From Bacillota bacterium (GTDB lineage: Bacteria; Bacillota; Desulfotomaculia; Desulfotomaculales; Desulfallaceae): a stretch of DNA of 64,000 nucleotides. The DNA lies in assembly GCA_023439185.1 (NCBI GenBank), contig JAEXOR010000048.1, positions 62,001 to 126,000 of the forward strand, in the 5' to 3' direction. Position 1 is the stretch's first letter. Each line of letters begins with the position of its first letter. Below are positions 44,719 to 54,082 of the stretch, in pieces. The position numbers and the translations under genes are program-made. The notes under the pieces were generated by a model. That model made no database searches. It was not told the origin of the DNA and worked only from the letters and a program-made list of their open reading frames with translations.

Positions 44719-45614
44719 AAATGATTTCATAAGTCTGGCCGGGATCGTCACTGTTTGCCGATAATGTGTTTTTGATCTGGTATGCTGCTTTTTCATTTAA
44801 AATAATTTCCAGGCGTACGGACGGGTACGGAAGATTAAACAAGTCTTCCAGACCACCCCCGTAGGGGAATTCTGCCTGCAATAAATCCAAATTATCTACG
44901 GCTGTGTCTTCCCCCAGAGCGACACAGGTAACTTTATTGATAAGTGAGTTATCCACCACTTGCTCGAATGATTCACCGGTCACATTGTAAATTCGCACTA
45001 CCAGCTTATCATCCTGGTAATCGACCACTGATAACGGCCTTCTTAATCCGCCGGCCAGCACCTGACCCTCTTTTACTTTAAACACAAGCTTAACCTTCTC
45101 CTCGCCAGGTTCTACTTTGGTCAATGCCTGTTCCCAGGCAATGGTGCCGAATACCACGCCCCGCTGCAAAAAACAGGGGCTCCCTGGCAAGCTTTCCTGC
45201 GTCCAGGCTGAAGCTTAAGCAATACGGGAACACAAAATCCCCGCAATCACCACCGCCCTTGGCAATAAATTGAATAGTTTCGTCTGTAATGGTATTCATC
45301 CGGGCGTTTTCAATAAAGGGAACGATCCAATCCATGTCGCCGGTTCGGCTGTCCAAAAGGTAGTAATTATAGTCCTGGTGCCAGACCTGTTCCAATAAAA
45401 CTAAATTTTCATTTACACGCCATGCTTTTTGAATATCGCCCCGGTTTTCTAACTGGCCCTCGGGGATATCAATGCTTTCCACCTGGACAACCCGGCTCTC
45501 GGTTTGCTGTTCGTTTTTCGGGGCGGTTTTATCGTTAGCGCAACCCAACCCGGCAAAGGACACTGCGATAAGTACCAAAATCAAAGATATGGTATGAAGT
45601 AATTTTTTCAACAT
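44693..45614 (-). pseudogene. Lipoprotein gene split by a frameshift
   Basis: The first frame (45614 to 45090) starts MLKKLLHTISLILVLIAVSF and LGCANDK, a lipoprotein signal, and continues to LSFSLDAGKLAREP. The second frame (45190 to 44693) continues FLQRGVVFGTIAWEQALTKVE to the end. They join if one base is removed from the A6/T6 run at 45168-45173, giving EPLFLQRGVVFG. The whole would be about 306 aa. A real indel or a homopolymer sequencing error are both possible. No family recognised. Confidence 0.75.
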
Positions 45615-45932
45615 GGTTTTCTAACCCTCCACTCTTAAATCTGCTACATCACCGTTAGGCCGTTTTTATAATTACTTCACGTCATGCATTACGTAATCAC
45701 CACCCGACATGTTGGTTCTGATTACCATAAGATGGACGTTTGCGGCAAACTTTTTGTTTCCTTTATAAACCTTCTTTGTTTTGAAATCAAATATGGTAAT
45801 ATATTTCAGAGAAGATTGATACCCTGTTTGAACGGATTTATGATGAGAGACGGTGACCCATTGCCGCTTATAAATCAAACGACTTAATTTTGAAAATTTT
45901 CCTTGCTAAAATGCAAAAACTAGCATAAAATA
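45615..45932. other. Intergenic region before the toxin-antitoxin operon
   Basis: About 320 bp, AT-rich, between the divergent lipoprotein remnant and the higBA operon. I see no convincing gene; a short minus-strand frame at 45672-45878 has no ribosome binding site or recognisable sequence. Confidence 0.4.
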
Positions 45933-45954
45933 AACTTAACCAATTAGTTAAGTT
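45933..45954 (+). promoter_or_regulatory. Palindromic operator of the higBA operon
   Basis: A perfect inverted repeat, AACTTAAC - CAATTA - GTTAAGTT, lies 36 bp before the toxin gene in an AT-rich promoter region (TAAAAT-like -10 just upstream). Toxin-antitoxin operons are normally repressed by the antitoxin at such sites. Confidence 0.7.
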
Positions 45955-45989
45955 AAAGATTTAGATAAGTTTGGTGGTGGCCGTAAAGG

Positions 45990-46337
45990 GTGCTAATTGA
46001 ATACGAAAGCGAATCGGTCCGGAAAATCTTTAATGATTATGAGTTAATGAAAAAAAAGATCGGGAATGATAGAACTAGAGCAATAAAGAAAAGAATTGAT
46101 CAACTGAAGGCTTCCGTAAACTTTGGCATCTACCTGACAACAGGACTTGGCAAACCCCATCCTCTATATAAAAACCTAAAAGGTTATTATGGGGTTTCGA
46201 TTACAGGTAATGTCCGACTTATTATCAAACCCAATGAGGAAAGCACAGAACCTGAAGTTTTAAAGCAATGCGATATGGTGATTATAAAGGGGGTGATGGA
46301 TTATCATGGCAACAAAAATAAATGGCTTATCCCGTGA
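45990..46337 (+). CDS. higB: HigB/RelE-family toxin
   Basis: A 115-aa ribosome-dependent mRNA interferase-type toxin: SVRKIFNDYELMKKKIG, a helical middle, then KGYYGVSITGNVRLIIKP and the C-terminal VIIKGVMDYHGN, matching HigB/RelE folds with Arg in the penultimate strand. The start is GTG behind GTAAAGG. It overlaps the antitoxin gene by 32 bp, so the two are translationally coupled, toxin first as in other higBA pairs. Confidence 0.85.
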   Translation: MLIEYESESVRKIFNDYELMKKKIGNDRTRAIKKRIDQLKASVNFGIYLTTGLGKPHPLYKNLKGYYGVSITGNVRLIIKPNEESTEPEVLKQCDMVIIKGVMDYHGNKNKWLIP

Positions 46338-47409
46338 GTTTATTATTCATCCAGGCGAGACACTGAAGGAAATACTGGAAGACCGGGAAATGACGCAGCG
46401 CGAATTGGCTATAAGAACCGATGTGACTGAAACACACGTTAGCAACATAGTGAATTGTTTAAAACCGATTTCGGTGTCCTTTGCCAAAAAGCTGGAATAC
46501 GCTTTGGATGTTGATGCGAGCTTTTGGATTAATCTGCAAGCAAACTATGAAAGGGAAATGGCTGATTTTGAAGAGATTAACCTGATTTCATCCCAAGAGT
46601 TGGGGATTCTACAAAGATTAAAAAGCATAACTGAATACGTTCAGGAAATAGGATTGTTAAATCCAGATGTTCAAGGATCGATGCTTATTATTAACTGGAG
46701 AAAACTACTGAACATTAGCAGTTTGATACGTATTCCAAAAATATCTCAAGCTGGAGCCTATCGTTTAGCTGTGGCAGATAGTGTTGATCCATATGTTCTG
46801 TTTACTTGGCTTAGAATCGCCGATCTAATGACCAAGAATCAGCAAGTGAATCAAGAACTTGATATGGATAAGCTGAAGAGTAATCTGCATATCATTCGAG
46901 CTCTTGCATTTGAAGATGTTGATTCTTTCGGTTTAAAGCTAAAAGAAATTTTTGCTAAATGCGGGATTAAGTTCGCTGTTGTCAAACATTTTACCGGAGC
47001 ACCAGTTCAAGGTGTTATTAAAAGAAACCATGATGAAACCCTTAGCTTAATAATGACTGTAAGGCGTAAGTTTGCTGATATCTTTTGGTTTACCCTTTTT
47101 CACGAAATAGGACATATTTTAAACGGTGATATTAATGATCGACTAATCGACTATGAGTTTACAAAAAATGAAGTAGAAGATCGAGCTGATGAGTTTGCCG
47201 CGAATACATTAATTGATCCAGAACAATATCGTATCTTTGTTAAAACCGGCAATTTTTCTTTATCACGTATCCGGCATTTTTGTTCTGAGCAAAATATTCC
47301 CACATTCATGCTTATTGGCAGGTTGCAACGTGACGGTCGTCTGAAGTACCATCAGTATTCAGATGAAAAAATCAGGTATGAGTTAGACAACATTGAAAAA
47401 TTAATGTAG
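46306..47409 (+). CDS. higA: HigA-type antitoxin fused to an ImmA/IrrE metallopeptidase domain
   Basis: A 367-aa two-domain protein. Residues about 15-75 form an XRE helix-turn-helix of the HigA kind (HPGETLKEILEDREMTQRELAIRTDV, VDASFWINLQANYE). The C-terminal half carries the M78 zinc protease motif TLFHEIGHILNG (HExxH) and EDRADEFAANTLI (third ligand region). Known relatives combine antitoxin and protease on one chain; the protease may control antitoxin level or respond to stress. The operator at 45933 is the likely DNA target. A terminator follows. Confidence 0.88.
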   Translation: MATKINGLSREFIIHPGETLKEILEDREMTQRELAIRTDVTETHVSNIVNCLKPISVSFAKKLEYALDVDASFWINLQANYEREMADFEEINLISSQELGILQRLKSITEYVQEIGLLNPDVQGSMLIINWRKLLNISSLIRIPKISQAGAYRLAVADSVDPYVLFTWLRIADLMTKNQQVNQELDMDKLKSNLHIIRALAFEDVDSFGLKLKEIFAKCGIKFAVVKHFTGAPVQGVIKRNHDETLSLIMTVRRKFADIFWFTLFHEIGHILNGDINDRLIDYEFTKNEVEDRADEFAANTLIDPEQYRIFVKTGNFSLSRIRHFCSEQNIPTFMLIGRLQRDGRLKYHQYSDEKIRYELDNIEKLM

Positions 47410-47442
47410 TAAAATGCGAAATCAAAACAAAAGTGAAAAATA

Positions 47443-47468
47443 AGACCTCGAAAATACGGGGTCTTTTT
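47443..47468 (+). terminator. Terminator of the higBA operon
   Basis: AGACCTCG (47443-47450) and CGGGGTCT (47457-47464) pair with one G-T around a 6-nt loop, followed by TTTTT. Located 34 bp after the higA stop. Confidence 0.85.
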
Positions 47469-47673
47469 CATGCCTATTTTTAGGATGCGATTATCAATAC
47501 AAAAGTGATCCGGTGTTTTTGCTGTATTCGGGCGGCCGGTCTGGTAGACACGAGCTGTAAATAGCTGGTACAATAAATTTAACCGGGTACACTAAAAGGA
47601 CGATACGACAAGAAAGAGAATCATACCCCCCGGGTCATGGAAAAAATCCCTTGTCTCACGACTCAAAGAAAGG

Positions 47674-48624
47674 ATGATTATTATACCGAACACCAGCTCT
47701 TTTCAACTGCCGCAGGAGTTTTTAATTGTCGGCGCGGCCGTTCAAACGGGATTGTTTGAAGCAATAAAGAATAATCCCCGCACCCTGGAAGAATTGGCCG
47801 CGCAAACAAAAAGCGACCACAGGGCTTTATGGACTGTGGTCGAAGCATTAATAGCCCTGAATTATCTGCGATACGAAGGTAAGAAAGTAAATCTAACCGC
47901 AGAGGCGGACAACATTCTTTTTAATCCCGACCACCAGCAGTATGTCGGTTTTTCCTTCATGCATACCTACAACATAACAAAGGTTTGGATGCAGCTGCCG
48001 GAAGTAATGCAAAGCGGAAAACCGGTTAAAAAAACGGATGGGCGGCAACACTCAAAGCATTTTATCAAAGCTATGAGCCACCACGCCCGAAAGTCCGCAT
48101 TGCCCATTGTTGATTATTGCCTCCAAGGACTGCCCCCGAACCCGAAAGTCCTTGATGTCGGCGGCGGTCCGTTAACCTACTCCAGGGCATTTGCCGGCAA
48201 GGGAGCCGGGATTACAGTACTGGACCTGCCGGAAGTAATAGAGATGATGCAGCCGGAGTTGGACCCTGAACTGCCGATAAAAATGATCAAAGGTGATTTT
48301 ACCGAAGGGCTGCCGCCGGGACCTTACGACCTGGTCTATCTTGGTAACGTATGCCATATTTACGGTGAGCGGGAGAACCGGAAATTATTTCGGGATACGG
48401 CCCAGGTATTAAAGCCGGGGGGACAAATTGTCATTGTTGATATGATCCGGGGCACAGGAGTTATGCCCGCGCTATTTGCGGTAAATATGCTGGTTAATAC
48501 ACCCTCCGGAGGTACATGGACCTTTGAACAATACCAAGCCTGGCTGGCTGACGCCGGTTTTTCCGCAGCGCCCTGGGCCGAGGTCGGCGGCAGGCAGATA
48601 ATTAAGGGCACATATACCAAATAG
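47674..48624 (+). CDS. SAM-dependent O-methyltransferase-like protein
   Basis: A 316-aa class I methyltransferase of the COMT/hydroxyneurosporene-type. The N-terminal dimerisation winged helix (PQEFLIVGAAVQTGLFEAI..., TLEELAAQTKSDHRALWTVVEAL) precedes the SAM domain with motif I KVLDVGGGPLTYSR, DLPEVIE, GDFTEGLPPG and the post-I region QVLKPGGQIVIVDM. Substrate unknown; homologues act on small aromatic or polyketide hydroxyls. No biosynthetic neighbours. The 200 bp upstream hold no obvious gene. Confidence 0.85.
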   Translation: MIIIPNTSSFQLPQEFLIVGAAVQTGLFEAIKNNPRTLEELAAQTKSDHRALWTVVEALIALNYLRYEGKKVNLTAEADNILFNPDHQQYVGFSFMHTYNITKVWMQLPEVMQSGKPVKKTDGRQHSKHFIKAMSHHARKSALPIVDYCLQGLPPNPKVLDVGGGPLTYSRAFAGKGAGITVLDLPEVIEMMQPELDPELPIKMIKGDFTEGLPPGPYDLVYLGNVCHIYGERENRKLFRDTAQVLKPGGQIVIVDMIRGTGVMPALFAVNMLVNTPSGGTWTFEQYQAWLADAGFSAAPWAEVGGRQIIKGTYTK

Positions 48625-48694
48625 CAAACGGAAAGGGGTTATAATACCTGAAATGAATAATCAGCGGTCGCTTTTGTCAATTAACCTTCAGCTG

Positions 48695-48734
48695 GAAAAA
48701 GGTTGGATGCCCTGTATTTTAGTGCATCCAACCT
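48695..48734 (-). terminator. Terminator of the second flavoprotein/TRAP operon
   Basis: AGGTTGGATGC (48700-48710) and GCATCCAACCT (48724-48734) form a perfect 11-bp stem; on the minus strand it is followed by TTTTT. It lies about 45 bp past the stop of the TRAP gene at 48780. Confidence 0.85.
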
Positions 48735-48779
48735 ATGGTTATGGAGTTTACGCGGTTGGTTAGTGCCGGCGGTAACCTT

Positions 48780-50687
48780 CTATGACGCAACTGTGGTGTC
48801 CGGAGATAAATTGCGACGCTGCAAAAGCTGCCATAAAAGAATGCCGCACATCACTGCAAATCCGATTAGATCCATGATTAAATCGGGATGAATCATTAAG
48901 CCGCCGCAAATTAGCATGGTTATGCGCTGGGGCCAATTCATTCTGGAAATCCCCTGGCCGCTGAGCGCCATAACCACGCATAATGCACCAATGTATGTGA
49001 TCAGGGCGGTATAGGCAATCTCCCCCGCCGAACCGTTAAGCAGCAGCGGAGGATTAAATATAAAGGCAAAGGGAACTAAAAATGCCCCTATGCCCATTTT
49101 CAACGCTTCCCAGCCCGTCTTCCACACGTGGCCTTCACTAATGGCGCAGGCTACATATACGGCAATGCAAACAGGCGGGGTTATAAAACTAACCAGGTTC
49201 CAATAGATCACAAACAGGTGCGCCGACAATGCCGGCACACCCAGCTCCAGCAAAGCCGGCGCCACTAAAATTGTCAGGGTCAGGTATGCGGTGATGGCTT
49301 CCACGCCCATACCCAGGATAATACTGGCAATAGCCACCATGATTAATACCGCCGTGAGGTTCCCCCCGCCCAGTTCCAGAATAAAGCTGGAAAACTTCAG
49401 ACCAAGACCGCTTAATTCCAGTGCGCCAATCATCATGCCGATGGAGGCGGTAATAGCGCCTACTATGATCCAGTTCTTAACACCGCCTACTATACTGTTC
49501 CAAATCATCTGGGGTGTCATCCAATGTTCTTTATTGCGCGACAAAAAACTGCAGCCAATTAGCACCGGCATGGCATACAAAGCCGACAAGGCGGGATCAA
49601 GCATCTTAATTAACAGAAAATAAACCAATACACAAAGCGGAGGCAGGTAAAACCAGCCTTCTTTCACCACCTTGATAAACGAAGGCAGCTCCGCCCTGGG
49701 AATTGGTTTTAAACCTATTTTTACGGCTTGGACATGTACGCTGGAAATAACAATGATGTAGTAGAGCAATGCCGGGAGCAGCGCGGCCAGGGCAATGTGG
49801 GCATATGGTATGGCCAGCCACTCGGCCGCCACAAATGCCACGGCGCCCATGATGGGAGGAAGTATATTACCGCCGGTGGAGGCCACGGATTCCACAGCAC
49901 CGGAAAATTCACGGGAGTAACCCGACCTGATCATCAATGGTATGGTAATTGCCCCGGTGGTAGCGACGTTCGCAGCCGGAGAACCGCTGATGGAACCAAA
50001 GAAGGCGCTGGACACAACGGCGGCTTTGGCAGGTCCTCCCCGCATCCACCCGGTAATGGATATGGCCAGGTTTAAAAACCATTCCCCGGCTCCCGCCTTT
50101 TGAAGCATCTGCCCGAATATTAAAAAGACTATTAGAATTGAGCAGGCAACACCAAACGGGGTGCCGAAAATACCCCAACCACTGATATAAATACTGTAAA
50201 AAACCTGATCCAAAGGAAAATCGGGGCCATGTAAAATACCCGGCAGGTAAGGTTGGAATATGGTAATAGCCAGGAAAAACAATATGATTGAAGGCAAAAC
50301 CCACCCAACAACCCGGCGTATGGCTTCCAACAGGGCGATCATTAAAATAATTCCCAGTATGACCCCTGTGTTGTCCATGTATCCGCTCATGACATAGTAA
50401 AAAGCTTGGTCATAGAAAAATACAATAAATCCTGCCCCGATTATTCCACCGGCGCAAAACAAAATGTCATACCAGGCTACCCGTCCTTCTTCTCCCTTGC
50501 TTCTGTTAACGTGATAATAGAGATACACCAGAATCATCAAAAATAAAAGGCTGGCTGCTCGATCGCGAAAGGGAATGGTATATATGCCCAAAAAAGTCAG
50601 CATACCGCTAAGCACTATAATATGATAAATCCCCGCCAACCCGGCAACAAAATTAATCACTTTTTTAATTTCCATCTTGCCCACCAT
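48780..50687 (-). CDS. Fused TRAP transporter permease (TAXI-TRAP type), second copy
   Basis: A 635-aa membrane protein with small and large TRAP subunits fused. Signature stretches are WMRGGPAKAAVVSSAFFGSISGSPAANVATTGA, PPIMGAVAFVAAEWLAIPYAHIA and LVSFITPPVCIAVYVACA. Start ATG at 50687 with GGAG 6 nt before. It is a diverged paralogue of the protein at 28603, so the two systems probably import related but different substrates. A hairpin lies between it and the receptor gene. Confidence 0.92.
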   Translation of the reverse strand: MVGKMEIKKVINFVAGLAGIYHIIVLSGMLTFLGIYTIPFRDRAASLLFLMILVYLYYHVNRSKGEEGRVAWYDILFCAGGIIGAGFIVFFYDQAFYYVMSGYMDNTGVILGIILMIALLEAIRRVVGWVLPSIILFFLAITIFQPYLPGILHGPDFPLDQVFYSIYISGWGIFGTPFGVACSILIVFLIFGQMLQKAGAGEWFLNLAISITGWMRGGPAKAAVVSSAFFGSISGSPAANVATTGAITIPLMIRSGYSREFSGAVESVASTGGNILPPIMGAVAFVAAEWLAIPYAHIALAALLPALLYYIIVISSVHVQAVKIGLKPIPRAELPSFIKVVKEGWFYLPPLCVLVYFLLIKMLDPALSALYAMPVLIGCSFLSRNKEHWMTPQMIWNSIVGGVKNWIIVGAITASIGMMIGALELSGLGLKFSSFILELGGGNLTAVLIMVAIASIILGMGVEAITAYLTLTILVAPALLELGVPALSAHLFVIYWNLVSFITPPVCIAVYVACAISEGHVWKTGWEALKMGIGAFLVPFAFIFNPPLLLNGSAGEIAYTALITYIGALCVVMALSGQGISRMNWPQRITMLICGGLMIHPDLIMDLIGFAVMCGILLWQLLQRRNLSPDTTVAS

Positions 50688-50763
50688 AAATCACTCCTTT
50701 GCCTTCAGGATCACTGCGGGACGACCGGAATGTCAAAATAATGTGCCGCAATCCCCGGGCAAA

Positions 50764-50813
50764 CCCGCCGGGCGCCCGGAATGAGCTTTAGCATGGCCTT
50801 TTCTCCCGGCGGG
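50764..50813 (-). promoter_or_regulatory. Hairpin between receptor and permease genes, second operon
   Basis: CCCGCCGGG (50764-50772) and CCCGGCGGG (50805-50813) pair over 9 bp, enclosing a smaller GC palindrome. No T-run follows. It occupies the same receptor-permease gap as the hairpin at 30539 although the sequences differ. Confidence 0.55.
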
Positions 50814-50822
50814 TAAAACGTG

Positions 50823-51899
50823 CTATATTTTTGCTAACAAATCTTGCTGAATTTGCTCCATATCAGCATCCCAAACCCCGATTTCCTTGAAATATTTAAT
50901 TGCTCCGGGGTGAAATGGTATGCCGGGATCCTTAAGAGCATTTTCCACAGTCCACTCCTTGGCGACATTGTGGACCAATTTGAGAGTGTCGTAATTGTCG
51001 TAAATGGCTTTGGTGATTTGATATACCGCCTCCTCCGTTACGTCTTCCCTGGTTATAAATACAACGCTCTCGCTGATGGTTGTGACAGGAGCATCCTGCC
51101 CCTTATATGTTCCCGCCGGTATGGTTTCCCATTTGAAAGCCGGTCCCATTTCATCCAGAATAGCTGCTTGCTTGTCGGGATCATCAATGGATATTAATAT
51201 TACGTCCAGCGCTTGAGCCAGATTCATGATTGACGCAGCCGGTACGCCGCCGGGAATAATGGCGGCCTTTACGCTGCCCTGTTGAATGGCCTGCGTGCAT
51301 TGGGCAACATCTGCCGTTTCAACAAACTTAACCTCACCGGGGTTAATGCCATAGGCATTTAAAGCGGCATTGCCAAATCGTTCAATGGTTACTTCACTGG
51401 GTCTTTTACCTGCAAAAGGATTTCCTTTCAAATCCGTCACTTCTTTAATGCCGGAATCGGCCCGGGCCACTATTGTCCTTAGTGTCGTTTGGCCCTGTCC
51501 GATTAAGCGTATCGGGGCTTTTCCTTCACTTGCGAACTGCAGGTTCCCCACCAAAGCCTGGATAGCGGGGTCGTTGTTGGTAACGGAAAACTCAGCCCGC
51601 TGATCCCTCAGCTGCCTTACCGCGGCGTCGGCTCCTCCTGTGGAAACCACAGACGCGCTTATTGCCGTGTTTTTGGAGATAATATCACCTATTCCAACAG
51701 CCAGAGTATGCAGCGGGCTGCCCACTCCGGTGGCTGATATTTTGATGGCGTCAAGCTGTACCTGGGGGGTGGATTCGCTTCCCGCATTATTTGCCGGCGG
51801 GCTTTCTTTCTCGCCTCCGCCACAGGCGGCACAAAGCATTATCAACAATACACCCAAAAACAATCCCAACCTTTTCAAGCTTGTCCTTTGATTACGCAT
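50823..51899 (-). CDS. TAXI-family TRAP solute-binding lipoprotein, second copy
   Basis: Lipoprotein receptor of about 358 aa. From the ATG at 51899 (GGAAAGGAG 11 nt before) it starts MRNQRTSLKRLGLFLGV, then the lipobox L-C-A-A-C-G. TAXI features are ISATGVGSPLHTLAVGIGDII, STGGADAAVRQLRDQRAEFSV and VKFVETADVAQCTQAIQQG. A GTG at 51911 is an alternative start. It lies between the flavoprotein and permease genes, as in the first cluster. Confidence 0.9.
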   Translation of the reverse strand: MRNQRTSLKRLGLFLGVLLIMLCAACGGGEKESPPANNAGSESTPQVQLDAIKISATGVGSPLHTLAVGIGDIISKNTAISASVVSTGGADAAVRQLRDQRAEFSVTNNDPAIQALVGNLQFASEGKAPIRLIGQGQTTLRTIVARADSGIKEVTDLKGNPFAGKRPSEVTIERFGNAALNAYGINPGEVKFVETADVAQCTQAIQQGSVKAAIIPGGVPAASIMNLAQALDVILISIDDPDKQAAILDEMGPAFKWETIPAGTYKGQDAPVTTISESVVFITREDVTEEAVYQITKAIYDNYDTLKLVHNVAKEWTVENALKDPGIPFHPGAIKYFKEIGVWDADMEQIQQDLLAKI

Positions 51900-51970
51900 A
51901 TTTACAATCACTCCTTTCCTATTCGTTTAAGGACGAACACATAAAATCGTTACTTTTGGTTTTTTTAACC

Positions 51971-53638
51971 TTATTTAATTTGCTCCCGCCATTCAATTAT
52001 CGGTTGCCCCTCAACAAGTTTGATCGTAATGAATTTGTCGGTCAACGGGTTGGTGAAGGTATAGTCCGACCGTTTATGCATGCCCCTGGTTTCTTTTCTT
52101 TCCAGCGCGGCAAGGAAAATAGTCTCTCCAATGTCAATTAATTCGGTTACTTCCAGGCACCTCATCAAGGAGTGGGAGTCATCGGCTTTGATGGTGCCGC
52201 ATACTTTTTCCCTTATGTCTCCCAGGTACTTGAGCCCGGATTTGAGCAGGGTTTCCGAACGCACCTCCAAACCGGCGTAGTCGTTCATAATTTGGTTGAC
52301 GGCCAGATTGGCTTCTTTCCACCCGGGACCCGCTTCCCGATCCAGTATTTCAGAATAAAAACCTCTTCTGTCCGCCACCAGTTCACTTTCCTCCGCTTTG
52401 ACAAAGGAATCCATCCCCTTGGCCCTTTTAGCGGCGCTTTCTCCGGCTATCCAGCCGAAAGTGGCGGCACCGGAGATGGCGCCGTTAAAATTGCCCACTT
52501 CGTCTCCGCCGGCAAAAAGACCCCTAATGTTGGTTTCAGCGTTTTCGTCTATTTCCACTCCGCCCCGTCCGCGCAAGTTTATTTCATATTGGGTGAATTC
52601 CACCATATGCTTCTTCAAGTCAATGCCTTCCCGGGCCATGTAATTGAGCATCGCCGTGTTGCCTTCGTTGGTCAGGCCCCAGATCATGTATTCCAGATCC
52701 CGGTCCTCCGTTTCGGTACAGTCCATATACACCGGTCCCCGGCCGGTTTTGTTCATTTCGGTGAATACAGAGGTCCAAACGTCGGCAGTGATGTCCCCCA
52801 ATTCTTTGTCGGGTTTGGTCACAAAGGGGCCTACGGGCTTTCCATGCAGATCTTTCAGTACGCCGATCCAGGTGGCCTTCCCGGCCCGGGCAAAATATTT
52901 GGGGCCCGAGTGGGTATAGGGCAGTTCCATATTGACCAGCCTGGCTCCAGCCCGGTACGCGGCCGCACGTCCGGCTCCGGTACTGGCCGGACACCGGGCG
53001 GTGTTAAAGATCCAGCCGGGGGTGATGGCAGGATAAAGCCTGTTGGCGTGCCCGGTAAGCAATATTACGCTTTTCGCCCTGAATACCACCATCCGGGGTT
53101 CCTTCTTTTCAATGCTGATGCCTATGGCGCCAATGACCTCACCGTCCCGGGTAATAATATCTGTTATGGGCAGCTTGTTCATGATGGTGACGCCGCGTTT
53201 TTCGGCTTCCCGGGTCAGGATTGGTTTTTGCTCGGCTCCGGCATACTTCAGGTGCAGGCGGGGCCGGCCCGGAAAGGCATGCCCGGTAAATTCCCACTTG
53301 CCATCCACTTTCATGGGGATACCCCAGCTGTCCCAGTCCTTAACCCGGTCGAAAGAATGCCTGAAATGCTTAACCACCAGGTTCCGATCCTGAGACCGGC
53401 CATACATGCTGTCGAAGTGTTCTTTGATCACTGTTTCAATGTCCCCGTGCACTTCCGGTATATAGCACATGAAATGGTCGTTTCCGGTGGATCCGCTGCC
53501 GCTGCGCCTGGTATTGGCCTTTTCCGCGATAATAACCCTGGCGCCCTGTTCGGCCGCATTGATGGCCGCCATTAAACCGCCTATTCCTCCGCCAATCACC
53601 AGTACGTCGGTTTCAATTGGTTTTTCCATTGCAATCAC
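51971..53638 (-). CDS. AprA/FrdA-superfamily FAD-dependent oxidoreductase, second module
   Basis: A 555-aa flavoprotein, about 60% identical by eye to the one at 31666. FAD motifs are DVLVIGGGIGGLMAAINAAEQG, TRRSGSGSTGNDHF, SVILLTGHANRLYP and GLFAGGDEVGNFNGA. The C-terminus MRCLEVTELIDIGETIFLAALERKETRGMHKRSDY is AprA-like. It lies 2 bp after the ferredoxin gene and precedes the TAXI receptor, so module order is ferredoxin, flavoprotein, receptor, permease. Probably a cytoplasmic reductase or dehydrogenase of the imported compound; substrate unknown. Confidence 0.85.
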   Translation of the reverse strand: MIAMEKPIETDVLVIGGGIGGLMAAINAAEQGARVIIAEKANTRRSGSGSTGNDHFMCYIPEVHGDIETVIKEHFDSMYGRSQDRNLVVKHFRHSFDRVKDWDSWGIPMKVDGKWEFTGHAFPGRPRLHLKYAGAEQKPILTREAEKRGVTIMNKLPITDIITRDGEVIGAIGISIEKKEPRMVVFRAKSVILLTGHANRLYPAITPGWIFNTARCPASTGAGRAAAYRAGARLVNMELPYTHSGPKYFARAGKATWIGVLKDLHGKPVGPFVTKPDKELGDITADVWTSVFTEMNKTGRGPVYMDCTETEDRDLEYMIWGLTNEGNTAMLNYMAREGIDLKKHMVEFTQYEINLRGRGGVEIDENAETNIRGLFAGGDEVGNFNGAISGAATFGWIAGESAAKRAKGMDSFVKAEESELVADRRGFYSEILDREAGPGWKEANLAVNQIMNDYAGLEVRSETLLKSGLKYLGDIREKVCGTIKADDSHSLMRCLEVTELIDIGETIFLAALERKETRGMHKRSDYTFTNPLTDKFITIKLVEGQPIIEWREQIK

Positions 53639-53640
53639 GG

Positions 53641-53874
53641 TTATTTCCCCTCCTTCACAGCATCTACATAAAGCATCATCGCGGGCAGGGGGATGCGCAG
53701 GCTGACGGCTTCACTGGGACAATCCAGCACGCAGGAATTGCAATGCCAGCACTCTTCCTCGTGGGCAACCACGGGAAATTCATCATTTTCATCGCAAAAG
53801 AAAACATCCAGGGGACAGATATCCGCGCAGATGCCACAACCGGTGCATTTGTCTCGAGCTATTATCGGTGGCAT
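53641..53874 (-). CDS. Dicluster 4Fe-4S ferredoxin, short AprB-like, second module
   Basis: A 77-aa protein from the ATG at 53874, which follows GAGGAGGT; upstream in-frame starts would run through the promoter box. Motifs are CTGCGICADICP and CWHCNSCVLDCPSEAVSLR, then a hydrophobic tail LPAMMLYVDAVKEGK very like that of the ferredoxin at 33346. First gene of the operon. The flavoprotein start is 2 bp beyond its stop, so they are translationally coupled. Confidence 0.92.
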   Translation of the reverse strand: MPPIIARDKCTGCGICADICPLDVFFCDENDEFPVVAHEEECWHCNSCVLDCPSEAVSLRIPLPAMMLYVDAVKEGK

Positions 53875-53903
53875 ATAACAATTACCTCCTCGTTCCCTTC
53901 TAA

Positions 53904-53923
53904 TTAGTGAAATAAGTAACAAA
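53904..53923 (-). promoter_or_regulatory. Crp/Fnr-type box upstream of the second ferredoxin operon
   Basis: TTAGTGAAATAAGTAACAAA lies about 33 bp before the ferredoxin ATG. It is nearly the same as TTAGTGAAAAAAGTTACAAA at 57437, upstream of the TSUP promoter. The 14-bp core GTGAAATAAGTAAC fits a degenerate GTGA-N6-T(A/C)AC palindrome. Confidence 0.55.
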
Positions 53924-54082
53924 CCCGGGTAATAAAATCCCCAACTTGATATTTGGTTTTAATACAACGTTCCCGCAAGGCTCTTACGGTTCAATTTTCT
54001 TCTCACCTCCAGTTCTTAGCTTTAGATAAATTTATCACCAAATTGATTTAATTTCTGTAGCGCACACTACAAAGACTCAAAC

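Noticed and set aside
45672..45878. 68-codon minus-strand frame upstream of higB
   Set aside because: No ribosome binding site, no recognisable sequence, and it lies in an AT-rich promoter region.
52172..53575. A 467-codon open frame on the plus strand opposite the second flavoprotein gene
   Set aside because: It is antisense to a clear FAD protein over its full length, is rich in Gly, Phe and His from codon bias of the real gene, and shows no domain. It is a shadow frame.
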